Notes under the pieces: generated by a model
What the model was told of the DNA's origin: nothing
What the model saw: the letters and a program-made list of their open reading frames with translations, nothing else
Database searches by the model: none
Assembly (NCBI GenBank): GCA_911728455.2
Contig: OU452227.1
Coordinates: 20,927,431 to 20,991,430 of the forward strand
DNA length: 64,000 nucleotides
Source: Marthasterias glacialis
Taxonomy: Eukaryota > Echinodermata > Asteroidea > Forcipulatida > Asteriidae
Reading direction: 5' to 3'
Made by a program: the position numbers and the translations under genes
Shown here: piece by piece, positions 11,666 to 24,570 of the stretch
How the letters are laid out: each line of letters starts with the position of its first letter
Position numbering within the stretch: position 1 is the first letter of the stretch

Positions 11666-12880
11666 GGTGAAGGTTCAAACAGTATATATAATACACAGGA
11701 GCCGTAAAGAAATTCCCTTCATATTGGCTACAGACCGAACAAAGTCTGGGAATTTTTCTCACTTCAACTTGCAGTCTAGACCGTAAGAGAGAAGTACAAG
11801 TTTGAGTCAGGTTGATGTAAGTTTTACTCAATATCCAAAGATCTTTTTCGATGGTGCACAGGTTGTACAAATCCAATGTGTTGATCAGGAGATATATTTT
11901 TTGAAAGATTAAACTTTAAATCAATGTAATTCGACACCTGGTTACGTCATCGTAACGTCACACTTTTATGGTCTTGGTATCTGAATGAGTGATGCAGTAC
12001 CATGTTATGTATTTTCGTTGGTCGAGCCAGGACACCATACATACCTTCTTTCTAACATTTCTTCTTTTTTCACGGTCGTTTCAAATTTTGTAGACACGCT
12101 TCTATTGATGCAATATAAAAAGTGTATCGGTTTTTTTTTAAATTGGCCGAACACTTTCGAGTGTGTTTCAAATTTGACGCCTGAGGGCGCTTTCAAAAAG
12201 TGATGACGACACATCACTAATTAATTTCTATCCCAATAATGACAAATGAGTACTTGCCGACTTACAGACAATGCGAGTTCACATATAAACGAGAGAGTAT
12301 AAAACAGCAACATTATATTAACAATAGTGAAAAACAAAGATAAGAAACAAATAAAGATATAAAGAGGGTACAGAACACTCTGCAATTGATACAACATAAC
12401 TCATTACGACATTTTTATTTTTAAGAATTCGGTTCTGGAATTTGCAATCAGTGGTTTATCTACTGTGGAAAAGCCACGATCCAAACAAATGCAAAAAAAT
12501 AATAGTAATTTTTGTCTCTGAAATGTCTGAAAATGCTAGTAAAATATAAAACACATTTCATTTGCACATTTTTTAGGAATCTTAAATAAAGGGGCGGGCG
12601 AGCGATTAGAAAGGGAACAAAATCGGCTCACCAAAGTGGCATTTAACACCGAATAGGAACTGTTACCTAATTGTGGTCAGAATAACATATAAACAAAATC
12701 CGTACTTAGCATTGTTTTGTGATCAATTCATTAATTACAATTGAAGAAACGCATCAGCAGACGACACTAGTTGCACCCCACTAGATGTGCACATGCGCAG
12801 CAGTTCTGCAAAGTGCGCCCTCTCGCATCATACTGTGGAATATATTTTGTATTAAATCAAAGATGATGTTTTTTTTCAGA
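11666..12880. other. no gene recognised
   Basis: AT-rich sequence with only short open frames and no domain recognised. It lies directly upstream of the Harbinger transposase remnant. Confidence 0.4.
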
Positions 12881-13219
12881 ACTCGTTAATACAGAAAGGG
12901 GACGAATTAATTCGATGTCCACCATGTTGCCGGTAGAGAAAAATAAATTGGTTCTTGCTGCCCTTCTGCTACGTCGTCGGGAGAAGATTAGAAAGCGACT
13001 GATTTATATTCGTAGGATAAACCAATTTCGACCGCACGAAGGAGCCCACCAAACCGTTGTCCGGGAGATGATGCTGGCAGACCACAGTTTGTTTTCCAGT
13101 TCTTTCCGAATGAATCCCTGTCAGTTCAAAAAGTTATTGCAAATGGTTGCTCTGAGAATCCACCACAGAGAAACCCATGCCGCATAATCTGCAGAAGAGC
13201 GACTTTCCATGACACTTCG
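12881..13219 (+). pseudogene. HARBI1-like transposase, exon 1 (N-terminal part)
   Basis: The frame from 12915 shows the PIF/Harbinger nuclease N-terminus: a basic helix, then H-x-VVREM, DHSLFSS-FRMNP-QFKKLL and RIHHRETHAA, the helical domain preceding the DDE core. A TAA at 13185-13187 interrupts it, after which the same frame continues SAEERLSMTLR and ends at a GT donor (exon end 13219, phase 2). A pyrimidine-rich tract and AG precede it at about 12880. Joining to the block at 25751 restores the family sequence TLR-YLATGNS without a gap. These transposases cut and move Harbinger elements as DNA; this copy cannot make an intact protein. Confidence 0.8.
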
Positions 13220-13704
13220 GTAGGACTTTTACATCACATGCATCAATGACGTATTCAGTACACCTGTACGAATTAATTTGGCATTTTATTCGCCACTTGG
13301 TGGCGCTCATCAAACACTATTTCACGTGTGGACTGACTGTCAGATGGTCGTCGTGTGAACTGTAAGTGTAAGTGTTATTAATAAGTTTTATTACTTGGAA
13401 TGGCCCTCCCTGTTTACTTCTTAATTGTAGTGTCTCTGTAAAAGGCCTAAATAGTCTTCAGTCATTAAATAGTTACACACACAAACATGTGACAGTCATT
13501 GTCGTGGTGATGGTGGAGAGAGCCAGCTACTCTTGAAAGTTCTAACACTAACAGTAAAACACTAACAGAGTGAGTATACGTACTGCTGGCTAGGCCCACC
13601 AGTTTGGCATGGGATATCGCCATTATTCGCGCCACACTGGTGGGGCTAGTTTTTCGGTGTTCGGCTACCAGCCGAAGACTTAGATGTTCGGCTTTGAGCC
13701 AAAA

Positions 13705-14536
13705 ACCTATTATTATTGTTCTGGTTTTTTCTGCATTTTCTTCTTTCTCCCTGAACCTTCTCTCGTCTCGCAATTTTGAACAGAAGTGAAGCTTGTATTT
13801 TTTGTTATTTTTTTTTTATGGAACTTGAAACTTACCATGAACATCAACCTTAATGAGTAGATGAAACCGAAACTTTTTTGGAATGATGACATCATTGATG
13901 ACGTCATAACCTTAAATAACGTTTAAAATTCATATCTTCAGAACCACAAATGCTACGTACAAGATTCTTCCACTGCATGAAACCTCTTGTAATGATCTAC
14001 AATACAATACCAATGTCGTGCACAACTTGACCTCATTTGATCTTTACTTCCGGTTAAAACCTGAAGTTGAAAATTTCAAAAATTCATAATTCAAGAACTT
14101 CTCATCTTCAAAATTTAAGGGTTAGTTTGAAGATCGTTTTGCCTGCTCAAACTTTTGCACAGACATACTAGGAGTTTGACCTTGTCTTCTGGTTGTAAAA
14201 GCGCGCGTTTGTGTTGACCTCCATTTATAGCGCGTAAAAACAGCCTGTGTATATGTATTGGATACTACGCTGTGTGTGTAGTTCATGTACCTGTACAGTG
14301 TACAACAAGAGAAAGGACCCACGCTCGATGATTGCAAACCCCGCGTGGCTGTGTGCACAACAGGCTGTGTAATATACATGTACATACAGTTCTGTGCACG
14401 CAACACTATTTCCACTACGCTGGTAATGGTATAGTCTTTATTACAGCCGTTTATACGAACAAAAGTAAAACTTGCATGAACTTGAAACTTATCATTCATA
14501 AACATAAACCTTAGATGGAAACTGCAACTTTTCAGG
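13705..14536 (+). repeat. CCGGTT-hairpin repeat, copy 1
   Basis: The unit runs AACCTTCTCT, AGTGAAGCTTGT, GAACTTGAAACTTACCATG, AATGATGAC, then a CTTCCGGTTnnAACCnGAAG hairpin and AACTTTTGCACAGAC. Copies with the same order of blocks lie at 18,105 and 23,450. A further 300 bp (GCGCGTTTGTGTTGACC onward) is shared with 23,817. No coding frame is conserved. The copy is broken at 14537 by the LINE and resumes at 17351. Confidence 0.75.
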
Positions 14537-17350
14537 AATAAGACTGAAATCTTATGTGATTATATAAATGAGAGAGATATTGACGTCATGTTCATGACAG
14601 AGACGTGGCTGTATGATGATGGCAATGTTGTACATGTAATCGGGGAGATCAAACCTCCATGTTACTCTTTCCTTAACTCTCCTCGTGGCGGGAGGGACAT
14701 GCATGGGGTTGGTATTGGTGTGCTCTATAGGACTGTAGTCATATGACCACCACTGCATTTGAGCATGCTCTGATTACTGATCAATGTAGATCCAACCTGT
14801 TCATTGCCATCTACAGACCGCCACCATCTCGAGCCAATAGATTAAAAACATCTGATTTCCTCAGTGAATGTGAAAACTTTATTGGTGAAATTGCAATGTT
14901 ACCTGGTAAACCTATCTACTTAGGTGATTTTAATCTACATATGGATGTTCCTTGTAAATCCGAGGTATCAAAATTTATGAACATTCTTTCCAGTGCTAAT
15001 CTCCAGAATTTTGTTGAGGGTCCCACGCACAAATCGGGTCATATGCTTGATCTAGTACAGAAGACAATTTGTCGACGGACTGCAAAGTTCATGAAAATCT
15101 TATGTCTGATCACCACTCTGTTCAATTTAAACTTAACCGTAAGAAGCCTTGTCTACCCAGAATGTACACACATCGTCGAGATTTCAGGTCTGTTGATGTT
15201 AATAATCTCATGGAGGACTTGAACTCAAAATTAGCTCCTGATATGAGTATTGTGAATGTTGATGACCAGGTGCAGTTTTTTGCGACAATACTGTTCGTGA
15301 GATTCTTGACAACTATTGTCCTGTTAACACTTGTAGAAGAACTATGCATCCCAAAATACCATGGTATATAATAATGGCATCCATCCTGCCAGAAGGGTTA
15401 AACGACGCCTCGAACGTAAGTGGCGCAAGAGCAAATTGGATGTTGATCGTAAAGCATATGAACAGCAGTTATCCAAGCTTAGACATCTGATTGATAGTGC
15501 CAAGGTCTCTTTTTACTCTGATAAGTTGGCCACCAGTGATGTGAAAGATGTTTTCAAAAGCATCCATACTCTTTTGAACACAAAATGTAACAAACTCCCA
15601 CTTGGTGAATCTGATAAATCCTTAAGTGACAAGTTTGCTACTTTCTACAGAGGTAAAATTCTGAAGATTAGGAATAAGCTTGACGATGTTATATCCCAGA
15701 GTGAAGGCACTTCTGATGTTCACAACTTTGATTTTTATGATGTTCCTGCTAAATCTGTCTTATCAGATTTTTCTCCTACTGACGAAGACGAAATTACGTC
15801 ATTCATTCTTGGCTCACCCAACAAGTCTTGTACACTTGATACCTTGCCCACATGGTTGCTTAAAGACCAAGTTCATGTGATGGTTCCTTTTGTCAACACT
15901 TCCTTGCATACAGGTATATTCCCCAGCTGCTTACGTCGTGCCATTGTTCAACCTGTTCTTAAGAAATCTAACTTGGATCAGAACAACTTAAACAGCTTTA
16001 GGCCAGTTTCCAAAATAGCCTTCCTATCCAAACTGATTGAGAAGGTTGTTTCTTGTCGGTTGAACGCCTATCTGTTCATTATAATGTTCATTGTAATTCT
16101 CTCAACCAACCTTTTCAGTCAGCTTACAGAAGTCACCATAGTACGGAGACCGCTTTGCTGCGTGTCAAAAACGACATCATGGCTGAACTGGATAAAAACA
16201 ACGTTGTGTACCATGTCATGCTTGATTTGTTGGCTGCATTCGACACTATTGATCATGATTTATATACCCATTTCCAGACTTAGAACATCGTATGGTTTCC
16301 GTGGTCCTGTGTTGAACTGGTTTGAAACCTACCTCAAGGGCCGTACTAATTGTGTCTGTGTTGTGGGCAATCATTCGGATGAGTACGGTGTGGGTTTCGG
16401 TGTTCCACGGGGCTCTACACGGCTTTTAACCAGCTTCCATTCCAGGCAGCTCTGAAATAGCCATATCTAAACTTTCCTCCTTCATTTCAGATATTAAACA
16501 GTGGATGGGTACAAACAAGCTGAAGCTCAGTGATGAAAAGACGGAGTTCCTTGTTGTAGCATCCCCACGTCTGATTACTTCTGAGTCTGATGTTGTTCTT
16601 CCCACAGGCAACTCTTTCATTGAGCCATCCAAGTCTATCAGAAACCTAGGTATCATGTTCGATCCAACGATGTCCATGTCCAACCACATCACTGCTGTCT
16701 GTAAGTCTGTTAACTTCCACCTTCGCAATCTTTATCACATCCGCAGATTTCTTGACCAGGACACATGCCATCATGCTGTACAATCCCTTTTAACCTCTCG
16801 TCTTGATTACGGCAATGCCGTTCTTTATGGCATTACTCAGGCTGAACAACACAGGCTTCAAAAACTTCAAAACCGTGCGGCCTGTCTAATTTTTCTCGCT
16901 CCTCGTTCTGCTAGTGCTTCCAATCTTCTGTCACAACTCCACTGGCTGCCTATTCGGGATCGATTTCTTTTCAAATTACTTCTCTGTGTCTATAAATGCT
17001 CATAAGGTCTTGCTCCAAACTATCTCTCTGATATCTTGTCTTCTTATGCTCCTGGCAGGGAAGGTCTTCGGTCCAGTTCTGATAAAACACTTCTCTGTGA
17101 GCACGGGGCTATTCGATCTGCCGGCTCCAAGTCTTTTTCAGTTGCTGGACCGAAGGAATGGAACAAATTACCGAAAAACATCAGGGAATCATCATCAAGT
17201 ACGGTCTTCAAGAAAAACCTTAAAACCTACCTTTTCAGTCAGCCTCGTCATGAATTCTTTGTACTTGCTTTCCTTTTCATTGTTTCTTGTACAGCGCTTT
17301 GATCTCTGCTAAAGGCGCTATACAAATACCTATTTATTGTTATTATTTAT
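14537..17350 (+). mobile_element. CR1/L2-like non-LTR retrotransposon, defective
   Basis: The 5' part is a truncated AP endonuclease: ETWLYDD near 14604, YRPPPS near 14810, GDFNLHMD near 14930, GPTHKSGHMLDLV near 15020, and SDHHSVQF in another frame near 15105. The reverse transcriptase follows: LRRAIVQPVLKK, NSFRPVS, then in another frame FQSAYRSHHSTETALL and the motif A region AAFDTIDHD near 16245, then a block ending GVPRGS near 16410. The YADD block is deleted; the thumb (NLGIMFD) and the C-terminal FKKNLKTYLFSQ follow to about 17260. The 3' end CGCTATACAAATACC with a TTATTG tail is typical of the CR1/L2 group. It is inserted in the hairpin repeat, and several frameshifts make it inactive. 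Confidence 0.88.
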
Positions 17351-18535
17351 AATGACGTCCTTTATGACAACTGAGGTCGTTATGTTAAATAAACATTTTT
17401 TTTTTTTTAAATTCATATCTTGAGAACCAAAAATGCTACAAACAAGATCTTTGCTGCAAATAAAAGGTCTTGCAATGTTGTGCAAAATGTATGCACATCG
17501 TGACCTCATTTGACCTTCACTTCCGATCGAAACCGGAAGCTAAAGTAAAATTCATGTTATTTGGGGCTCTGTAGCCCGAGTAAATGAAAATATGAACATA
17601 CTTTTAATGCAAAATATTTTCTTTAGCTCATTACCATTCTAGAAATAGGATATAATTTGTATTTTAATTTAATTACGTGATTTTAAAGCCCTTCGACGCT
17701 TCTACAAAATTTTACAATGTGTGACCCCTTTGACCTGCCCTTCCGGTTGAAGCCGGAGGTGTAAGTTTGTACATACAAAAATGTGTATCTTATTAATTAA
17801 ACGTGGTACATTAGCCTAATTATCGTTACATCAATTTAAAGCTCTTGGGCAATTCTAGATATCTTGTATACAAAGTGTGACCCCATTTGACCTTTAGTTC
17901 CTGTCATAACTGGAAGTTGAAGTTTCATATGGCTAACCTTCATGCATCTAAAGATCAACAAAAGGTACAAACAAAGATTTTGCTTGTCAGCACAGCACAA
18001 GGAGACAATAAACTTGCACACAATATTGATCTTATTTTCAATTACACAATCACTTTGTTACGTTCCAGTCGAACACAATGAGTTTGTCCACAAACTCTCA
18101 ATTTTTAAGTTTGTTTTCCTTGTCTTCTTCTTCCTTATGAACCTTCTCTAGCAATTTTGAACAAAAGTGAAGCTTGTAGGAACTTGAAACTTATCATGAA
18201 CATCAACCTTAACGAGTAGATGAAACTACAACTTTTTTGGAATGATGACGTCATTGATTGATGACGTCATTATGCAAAAAGAATATTAAATAACTTGAAA
18301 ATTCATATCTTCAGAACCACAAACACTACACTCAAGATTCTTCCACAACATGAAACCTCTTGTAATGATCTACAAATGTCGTTCACAACTTGACTTCATT
18401 TGATCTTGGTCAAAACCGGAAGTTCAAAATTTCTAAAATTCATAATTCAAGAACTGCTTATCATATCGTCAAAATTTAAGTCTCAGTTTGAAGATCGTTT
18501 AGCCTGCTCAAACTTTTGCACAGACCAGTTTGACA
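17351..18535 (+). repeat. CCGGTT-hairpin repeat, tandem-like stretch
   Basis: The first 200 bases complete the copy broken by the LINE. Then the hairpin core recurs at about 17520, 17740, 17897 and 18410, each preceded by GTGTGACCCCATTTGACCT or a close variant. From 18,105 a full unit restarts (CCTTCTCTAGCAATTTTGAA) and is interrupted at 18536 by a TIR element. No coding is seen. Confidence 0.65.
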
Positions 18536-19334
18536 AATAGACCGATTGCGCGATCTACGTCACATGACCCCTGTTGGGTTAAAAATGTAAACACACACCT
18601 AATCCTCCATGTGAAAGGGTGGTACGGTACACAATGATTAATGCATTTAGTTAATTCGATCGAGGCTTTTTTTGCTCGAAATCTGTGAAACATATTCCAG
18701 AGTTTGTACCAAAGACCTTCAAGTGGCTGAATAAAGCCAGTAAGGACAGTTCCAGCAAGTCTTGAAAATTGTAAAAGTACCGTATAAATGTGCACGATGT
18801 GTACAGCGCACAGCGGAACGTTAGGCCAGACGACTGCGATCACCACACACTTTTCAGTACAAAAATTTCAAAGTTTTGAAGCTAAAATCCTCCAAAGAAA
18901 TTGCTTTCCAAAACTGTGCGATTCCTTTGCCTATTTGAAATTCTGCAAGGCTAGGTATTAATGCTCACTTTTCCAATGCTGTTTATCCTTTTTTTTACAG
19001 TGATTTAGGCCAACATTACAAACAAAATAACAGACGGGTGGCTACATAATAGTCATCCGACGCCGGTAGTGCATGGCTTAAAAAACCTCTTTTCAGAAGA
19101 ATTATGTTAACTTATGAAACAGAGATGTGATTTAAATTAATGCCACCATACTACTTTAAATAAAGGGGCTGATTAACTAACTCATCACTTAACGAAAGTA
19201 TAATCGACTGTTTTCGAACTCACTCTGTGTCAAGGCCTATCTCTTTACACATGTTTTTTCACCAGCTGTATGACGTCATACCCGATAGGGGATCACGTGA
19301 CCGCATGTAAACAGTGTCGCGCAATCGGTCTATT
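18536..19334. mobile_element. AATAGACC-ended TIR element, copy A
   Basis: The ends are AATAGACCGATTGCGC and GCGCAATCGGTCTATT. The body is shared, inverted, with 41,142-41,924: CACTTTTCAGTAC-AAAATTTC, TTTGCCTATTTGAAATT and GACGGGTGGCTAC blocks. It is inserted in the hairpin repeat, since the flanks CAGTTTGAC and GTCTTCTGG adjoin in the uninterrupted copies at 14,160 and 23,790. No long target duplication is apparent and no transposase frame is present; it is non-autonomous. Confidence 0.8.
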
Positions 19335-20110
19335 GTCTTCTGGTCGTAAAAGATGACAATATTGATGACGTCATTATATTAAATCAAAGTTTAATATTTC
19401 AAAAATTCATATCTGAAGAACCGTATATTTCACATAAAAGATCTTTGCACCATATGAAAGCTTTTCGATTACTCTACAAATCTTACACAATGTGTGACCC
19501 CATTTAACCTTGACGTCTGGTCTAAACCGGAAATTGAAGTTTCATTTTTTCAACAAAAAAAACTTCTCAATAAAAAACAGGCTATCTTTTAGGCATAACT
19601 TCATCTGAAAACACTTAAACCATTCTACAAATCTTCTAGAAGATGTGACCCCATTTGCCCTTGACTTCCGGTTGAAATGGAAGTTGAAATTTGCATATTC
19701 ATAGTTCATTAACTAAACGAGGTACAGACTTGAAACTTACTATTACCTTCAACTTTACTATGCAGATGAAACTGCAACTTTTTCTGGATGATGACGGTAT
19801 CGATTATCGACATCATTACATTGAATCAACGTTTAATATTTCAAAAATTCATATCTGAAGAACGTAAATGTTACATACAAGATCTTTGCACCGTATGAAA
19901 GCTCTTCAATTACTCTGCACATCATACAAAGTGTGTGACCCCATTCAGTCTTTGACCCATTGAATGGTGGAGAGTGAACAAAGCAACCACTTACACAATG
20001 ATAACCCCGCTATAAATTACATGATCACTTTGCGTTCAACCGACTGTCAATGTTATGAGTTCGTTCTCAAAAATACACATTTATCGTTCTTGGCTGATTT
20101 TAACATCTTT
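19335..20110 (+). repeat. CCGGTT-hairpin repeat, continuation
   Basis: The repeat resumes directly after the TIR element. Degenerate hairpin cores lie at about 19506 and 19663, with GTGTGACCCCATT segments near 19490, 19640 and 19930, and two ATTCATATCTGAAGAAC segments. No coding. Confidence 0.6.
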
Positions 20111-21470
20111 GCCAAGCCTGTCGGGTCATAAAACTTGGTAAATTTACTACACCTAATTTTTTTTAGTTAATTACATGTAATTAATTTGACAATTATTTTC
20201 AAAACAACCGTAACTCAAAAACTACAAAAGATTAATTGTTGCTATTTTCTTGAAACTAAATTATAAACACTGATCACCTGATACATGGATAAGAACTTAA
20301 TTTGAGACTAATTTCTAAGTGACAACGGCTGTTAAAATGTTTACAAAGATGTTAATTTTACTTGAAAATACCTGCAGGTTTTGACTGTATGTTATATTAT
20401 GTGTATACATACATGCGACAAGTCAGGTCTTGTCACAGTTCATCGAACTTTGCGATGTGTTGTTAAGTTCTATGTGTGTGTAATAATGGCGTAGTGAAGA
20501 AAACCTTTGTCTAAAGTCATGCCAAGTTCAGTGTGGAAATGTTTCCCTTTATGCCATTCTTGTGGCTTAACGGTGATAGGGAGAGGAAGAGGAGACTTTA
20601 CTGAGACAATCACATGCTCATGTGAGTTGTTTGATGTATAATGGCGGAGAAAATGCAATCCACAAAATGATCGTCTTTCATTCTATCCGATCACATGTAC
20701 GAACGAGAGCCACAAGTGTGCAACTGCGGGTCCAGAGGCACTTCACCCCCTGCAAGAGTTGTTGTCGGGATAGGCTGAGTAAAACTGGAAGTTTGAAAGT
20801 AAAATCATCACTTGTAAAAATGTCCAGGTGTTTCTTTAGCCGTGCACACACGTGTTTATGATGTTTATCAAAGTGGGGTAGTTTTTATAAAACTATGGAA
20901 CTTTTTAATACAGATAATGATCACGGAGTTTGAATCTGTCAAATGTCAGATTGACTGTACAGTACACACCACTGCAGTTAATTGAACCTGCCATTCGAGC
21001 TTGGGAACCACTTTTCGCTGCAATGGGAGCAAACATTTAGTGTTCAAGTTTCATCAGACCTATCAATTTTTCTCAAAAGGTTTCCACGAATTATTTATAC
21101 CAAAACCCATATTTAAGCCTTGCACTTGTCTGATAGGACTATTGTCTGATATTTGCTGCTTTTTAAATCATGTAACTCTGACATATGTTGCCAAAGTGAT
21201 TGTAAATTTTTATGATTATATAATTTCAACCCATATTTTCTTTTACCTCAAAAGCATCAAAAACATGACGTCATTGAAGATGTCATTATACATTAAATTT
21301 AGTTTAGTATGAAGGGAATCATTGCAGTTACTCTAAATTATTTCGCTATCTCAGAATCGTTTTGCTAACCCTGAATCATTTAGGTTCATCATCATCATCA
21401 TCAAATTGAGCGAACTCGGGCACAGCTGGCAACTGGACTCCACTGGTCTCTTCGTTAGATGATTGCTGGT
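20111..21470. other. no gene recognised
   Basis: AT-rich intronic-looking sequence. The plus frames near 20622-20861 and 21001-21312 match nothing I recognise. A short (CAT)n run is at 21386-21402. Confidence 0.4.
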
Positions 21471-23350
21471 AGGTCACGGCGGTTTAAAAGCCAGAGTTGC
21501 GCTCCAAGGTGTCCACAGATGTTGCTGCAGGACGCCCTCTTGATCTTCTACCATGTTGAGGATCCCTGAGTAGAACCAGTGGTACCATCTCCTGTTTGCT
21601 TCTCCAGCACTGCCCACTGAATCTCAGTCGCCTTTGAAGTAAGGTCTGCGATACCTTTGGTAGATTTGTATAGATGTGATGATTGGTCCTATGATCTTGC
21701 CAGGGGATGGTTAGTGCTGTACGTACTATGTAGGAGCCTTGTATGTACAGCATCCAGTCTCTTGCTCAGGGTGTTATTGAGGTTCCAGCATTCAGCGCCG
21801 TAGAGCAACACACTTTCAACAGTTGCTCCCACTAGGATCACATGATGTTTGGGGATGTTTTGGAGCAGTTGTGATAACTGGTTGTATAGAACACAAGGGC
21901 ATCCTGCTCATCAGCTACATTGGGTGGACTATAACATGAGATAATGCTAGTCTGTGGGTTTCCATTGAACGTGGTTATCATGATGCGTTTGGTAATGGTC
22001 TCAAAGTTAATGAGTGATTTCATCGCAGTGCTGATGAGAAACCTTGTATATATATACACCATCCAGTCCCTTGGTCAAGGTGTTAGTGAGGGTCCAGCAT
22101 TCAGCGCCGTAGAGCAACACACTTTCAACAGTTGCTCTAAAGAAACGGATCTTAAGTTCTCCATTCAAAGAGCTCTTCCAAATGTTGTCAAGTTTGGAAG
22201 AGGCTGACCATGCTTTTGCGATGCGAATTTCCATATCCTTTGATGTATTCCCAACCCATGATCCTAGGTATTGAAAATCATGGACACATTTCAGCTTGTC
22301 TCCGCCAAGTGTAAACATCTCACCAGCATTGTTGTAGAGAATATACTCGGTTTTTGTCTCGTTTATGAAGAGCCCGATTTCTCTGGTTGCAGCTTCAACT
22401 CTGTGTAAGAGGGATTGAGCATCCTCAAGTGTGTTAGAGAACAGTGCAATGTCATTCAGTGTTAATGATGGTTAACTCAGGATGTGGGCTGCTCTGTCGC
22501 TGTTTTAGAGTAAACCCAAGCTTCTCATACCCTTGGGTGGCATTGCGCATTGCATAGTCCAGCATCATGACAAACAAGGAAGGAGCAAGTGTGTCTCCCT
22601 GTGGGACTCCAGCAAGAATATTGAAGAAGTCGGTCTCACCATCGGGGGTCCTAACAACCGCAACTGTCTCATCATACATGATCAATGGCGTTGACTATGC
22701 CCTGTGGAATCCCATAAGCAAGTAGAATTTCAAGCATCTTGCCTCTGTGTATACCGTCAAAAGCTTTGCGAAAATCAACAAAGGTTAATACTGCAGGCAA
22801 GTTCTTTGCTTTTCTACCTTCAATGATTCTCCATAATGTCAAGATTTGTGTAATAGTTCCTCTATTGGGTCGGAAACCATTCTGATTATTCCTGTTCGAT
22901 GTGAGGGCAGATTCTGAGGAGTAGGTGCTTGTAGTTTTTCGCAGAGATGCAAGTGAGGCTTATACCTCTGTAATTCTTGGCAAGTCCCAGGTCACCTTTC
23001 TTAGGGATTGGCACAATTATGCTTTTGGACCACGCTGTTGGTTTGTCGCCTCTCAAAGCCATGTTGCAAATGACTAGCAATTGTTGATTGAGAGCGTTGC
23101 TCTTCCAGACCTCCGATTCAGACCTTCTTCCAGACCTTCCGATTGTAGCATTCTGCTCGTTCTTCCAGGCTGAGCTTGTTATTAAAGTCCAGCCTTTCCC
23201 AAGGTTGTGGTATTTTATGCCAATGTTCTCATGGTATTTTATAAACGATGCTCCTGTACATGCAGGTGACACTGATGTTGTGGAGTTCAGCATCTATTTT
23301 CTCAATGGAGTTGAGTGTCCGTGTGTTGAATGTTGACACATTTACTACAG
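21471..23350 (-). mobile_element. RTE-like non-LTR retrotransposon, rearranged remnant
   Basis: Read on the minus strand: an endonuclease start (STFNTRTL near 23320), then GKGWTLITSSAW near 23195, a jump to the RT (KSIIVPIPKKGD and KNYRGISLTC near 22960-23020), VDFRKAFDG in the motif A region near 22755, and LAGVPQGDTLAP near 22600. The FADD site is damaged (LNDIALFS near 22455). YLGSWVGNT-KDMEIRIA, VESVLLYGAE-WTLT and LQRRLRFSGQC follow. At about 21838-22060 an endonuclease piece (ISCYSPPNVADEQDA) interrupts the C-terminal part, and the ATVESVLLYGAECW segment occurs twice. It is therefore a mosaic of at least two copies. The clade assignment is from motif memory only. Confidence 0.75.
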
Positions 23351-23449
23351 TTTTGCGTTTTAAAAACTTAACATTAGGGTGACCAGAACTACACTTTTCG
23401 ATCGCAGCCTGGTCAGTAACTGGGGGACGTGGTCCTTCTTTCAACTATG

Positions 23450-24460
23450 CGACGATCGATGCAGCATGAACATGCACCTTAATGAGTACATGAAACGGAA
23501 ACTTTTTTGGAATGATGACGTCATTGATGATGTCATAACGTTAAATAATTTGAAAATTCATATGTTCATAACCACAAATGCTACGTACAAGATTCTTCCA
23601 CAACATGAAACTTCTTGGAATGATCTACAAATGTCGAGCACAACTTGACCTCATTTGACCTTCCGGTAAAAACCGGAAGTTGAAAATTGCAAAAATTCCT
23701 ATTTCAAGAACTGCTAATCATATCGTCAAAATTGAAATGTCAGTTGGAAGATCGATTAGACTGCTCAAACTTTTGCACAGACGTGATACCAGTTTGGCAT
23801 TGGCTTCTGGTCGTAAAAGCGTGCGTTTGTGTTTACCTCCATTCATAGAGCGTAAAAAAAACCTGTTATGTGCATTGAGTACCACGCTGCAGTGTAGAGT
23901 AACAGTAGATCATCATGAACGTTGTACCATAGACAAGGGACCCACGCTCTGATAACATGTGCTCGTGCGTGCGGGCTGTATAATATACATGTAGTCTCCT
24001 TTAAAGGTGCACGCAACACAAATTCCACAATGCTTCGACAGTCTTTATTACCAATTACAGACGTTTATACAAAAGCCAAGTGTGAAGTGAAATGCGAGTG
24101 TCCACAGTTAAATATTTCAAAAATTCACATCCCCTCAACTACACAAGCTATTTTCACAGTTAATACTTCATGTGAAACGGCTTTTCGAACTGTTCAAAAG
24201 TTGATTTATTGGTGACCTTGTTTGACCCTCTTCCAGCATAAACCGGAATTTCCAGTGAAAAGTTTAGTAAAACGCTCTGTTTAATGGCTTTTTGGGTTGA
24301 ACTTTAAGCATACATGTTCATTTGCTGTGCCATTTAATACATCAAAGCAGTTTTTACACAAAATTTACCTGTTTTTCAAGTAGGTAATCACTTTATTACG
24401 ATCAACCGAACACCTTGAGTTTGTTCATAAACTCAATTCTAGTTTTCCTTCTTCTTCTAG
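23450..24460 (+). repeat. CCGGTT-hairpin repeat, copy 3
   Basis: It has the same block order as copy 1: GAACATGCACCTTAATGAGTA, GGAATGATGACGTCATTGATG, the hairpin at 23660-23684, AACTTTTGCACAGACGTG, then GCGTGCGTTTGTGTTTACC. A weaker second core is at about 24230-24258 and a pyrimidine-rich end at 24440-24460. It is about 10 kb from copy 1 in the same orientation. Confidence 0.65.
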
Positions 24461-24570
24461 AATGCAGGTTCACATTGACGCTGGAGCCCGACAGTGATAC
24501 TGATAGTTCCCCTTTGGAATTTGAACTAGACTTTGGAGCAGAGGTAGATAAGATTGTATCTAAATTCTAA
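24461..24570 (+). CDS. possible orphan terminal exon, acidic
   Basis: A TTCTTCTTCTAG acceptor is followed by an open frame of about 36 codons ending TAA at 24568. The translation is acidic and serine-rich (EPDSDTDSSPLEFELDFGAE) and ends DKIVSKF. It has the composition of a real protein tail, but no upstream exon was found and no family is recognised. It lies inside the HARBI1-like intron, so it may belong to an inserted gene or be chance. Confidence 0.2.

Noticed and set aside
13705..24460. CRISPR-like or spaced repeat array
   Set aside because: The hairpin repeats are irregularly spaced, long and diverged in animal DNA; this is an interspersed repeat family.
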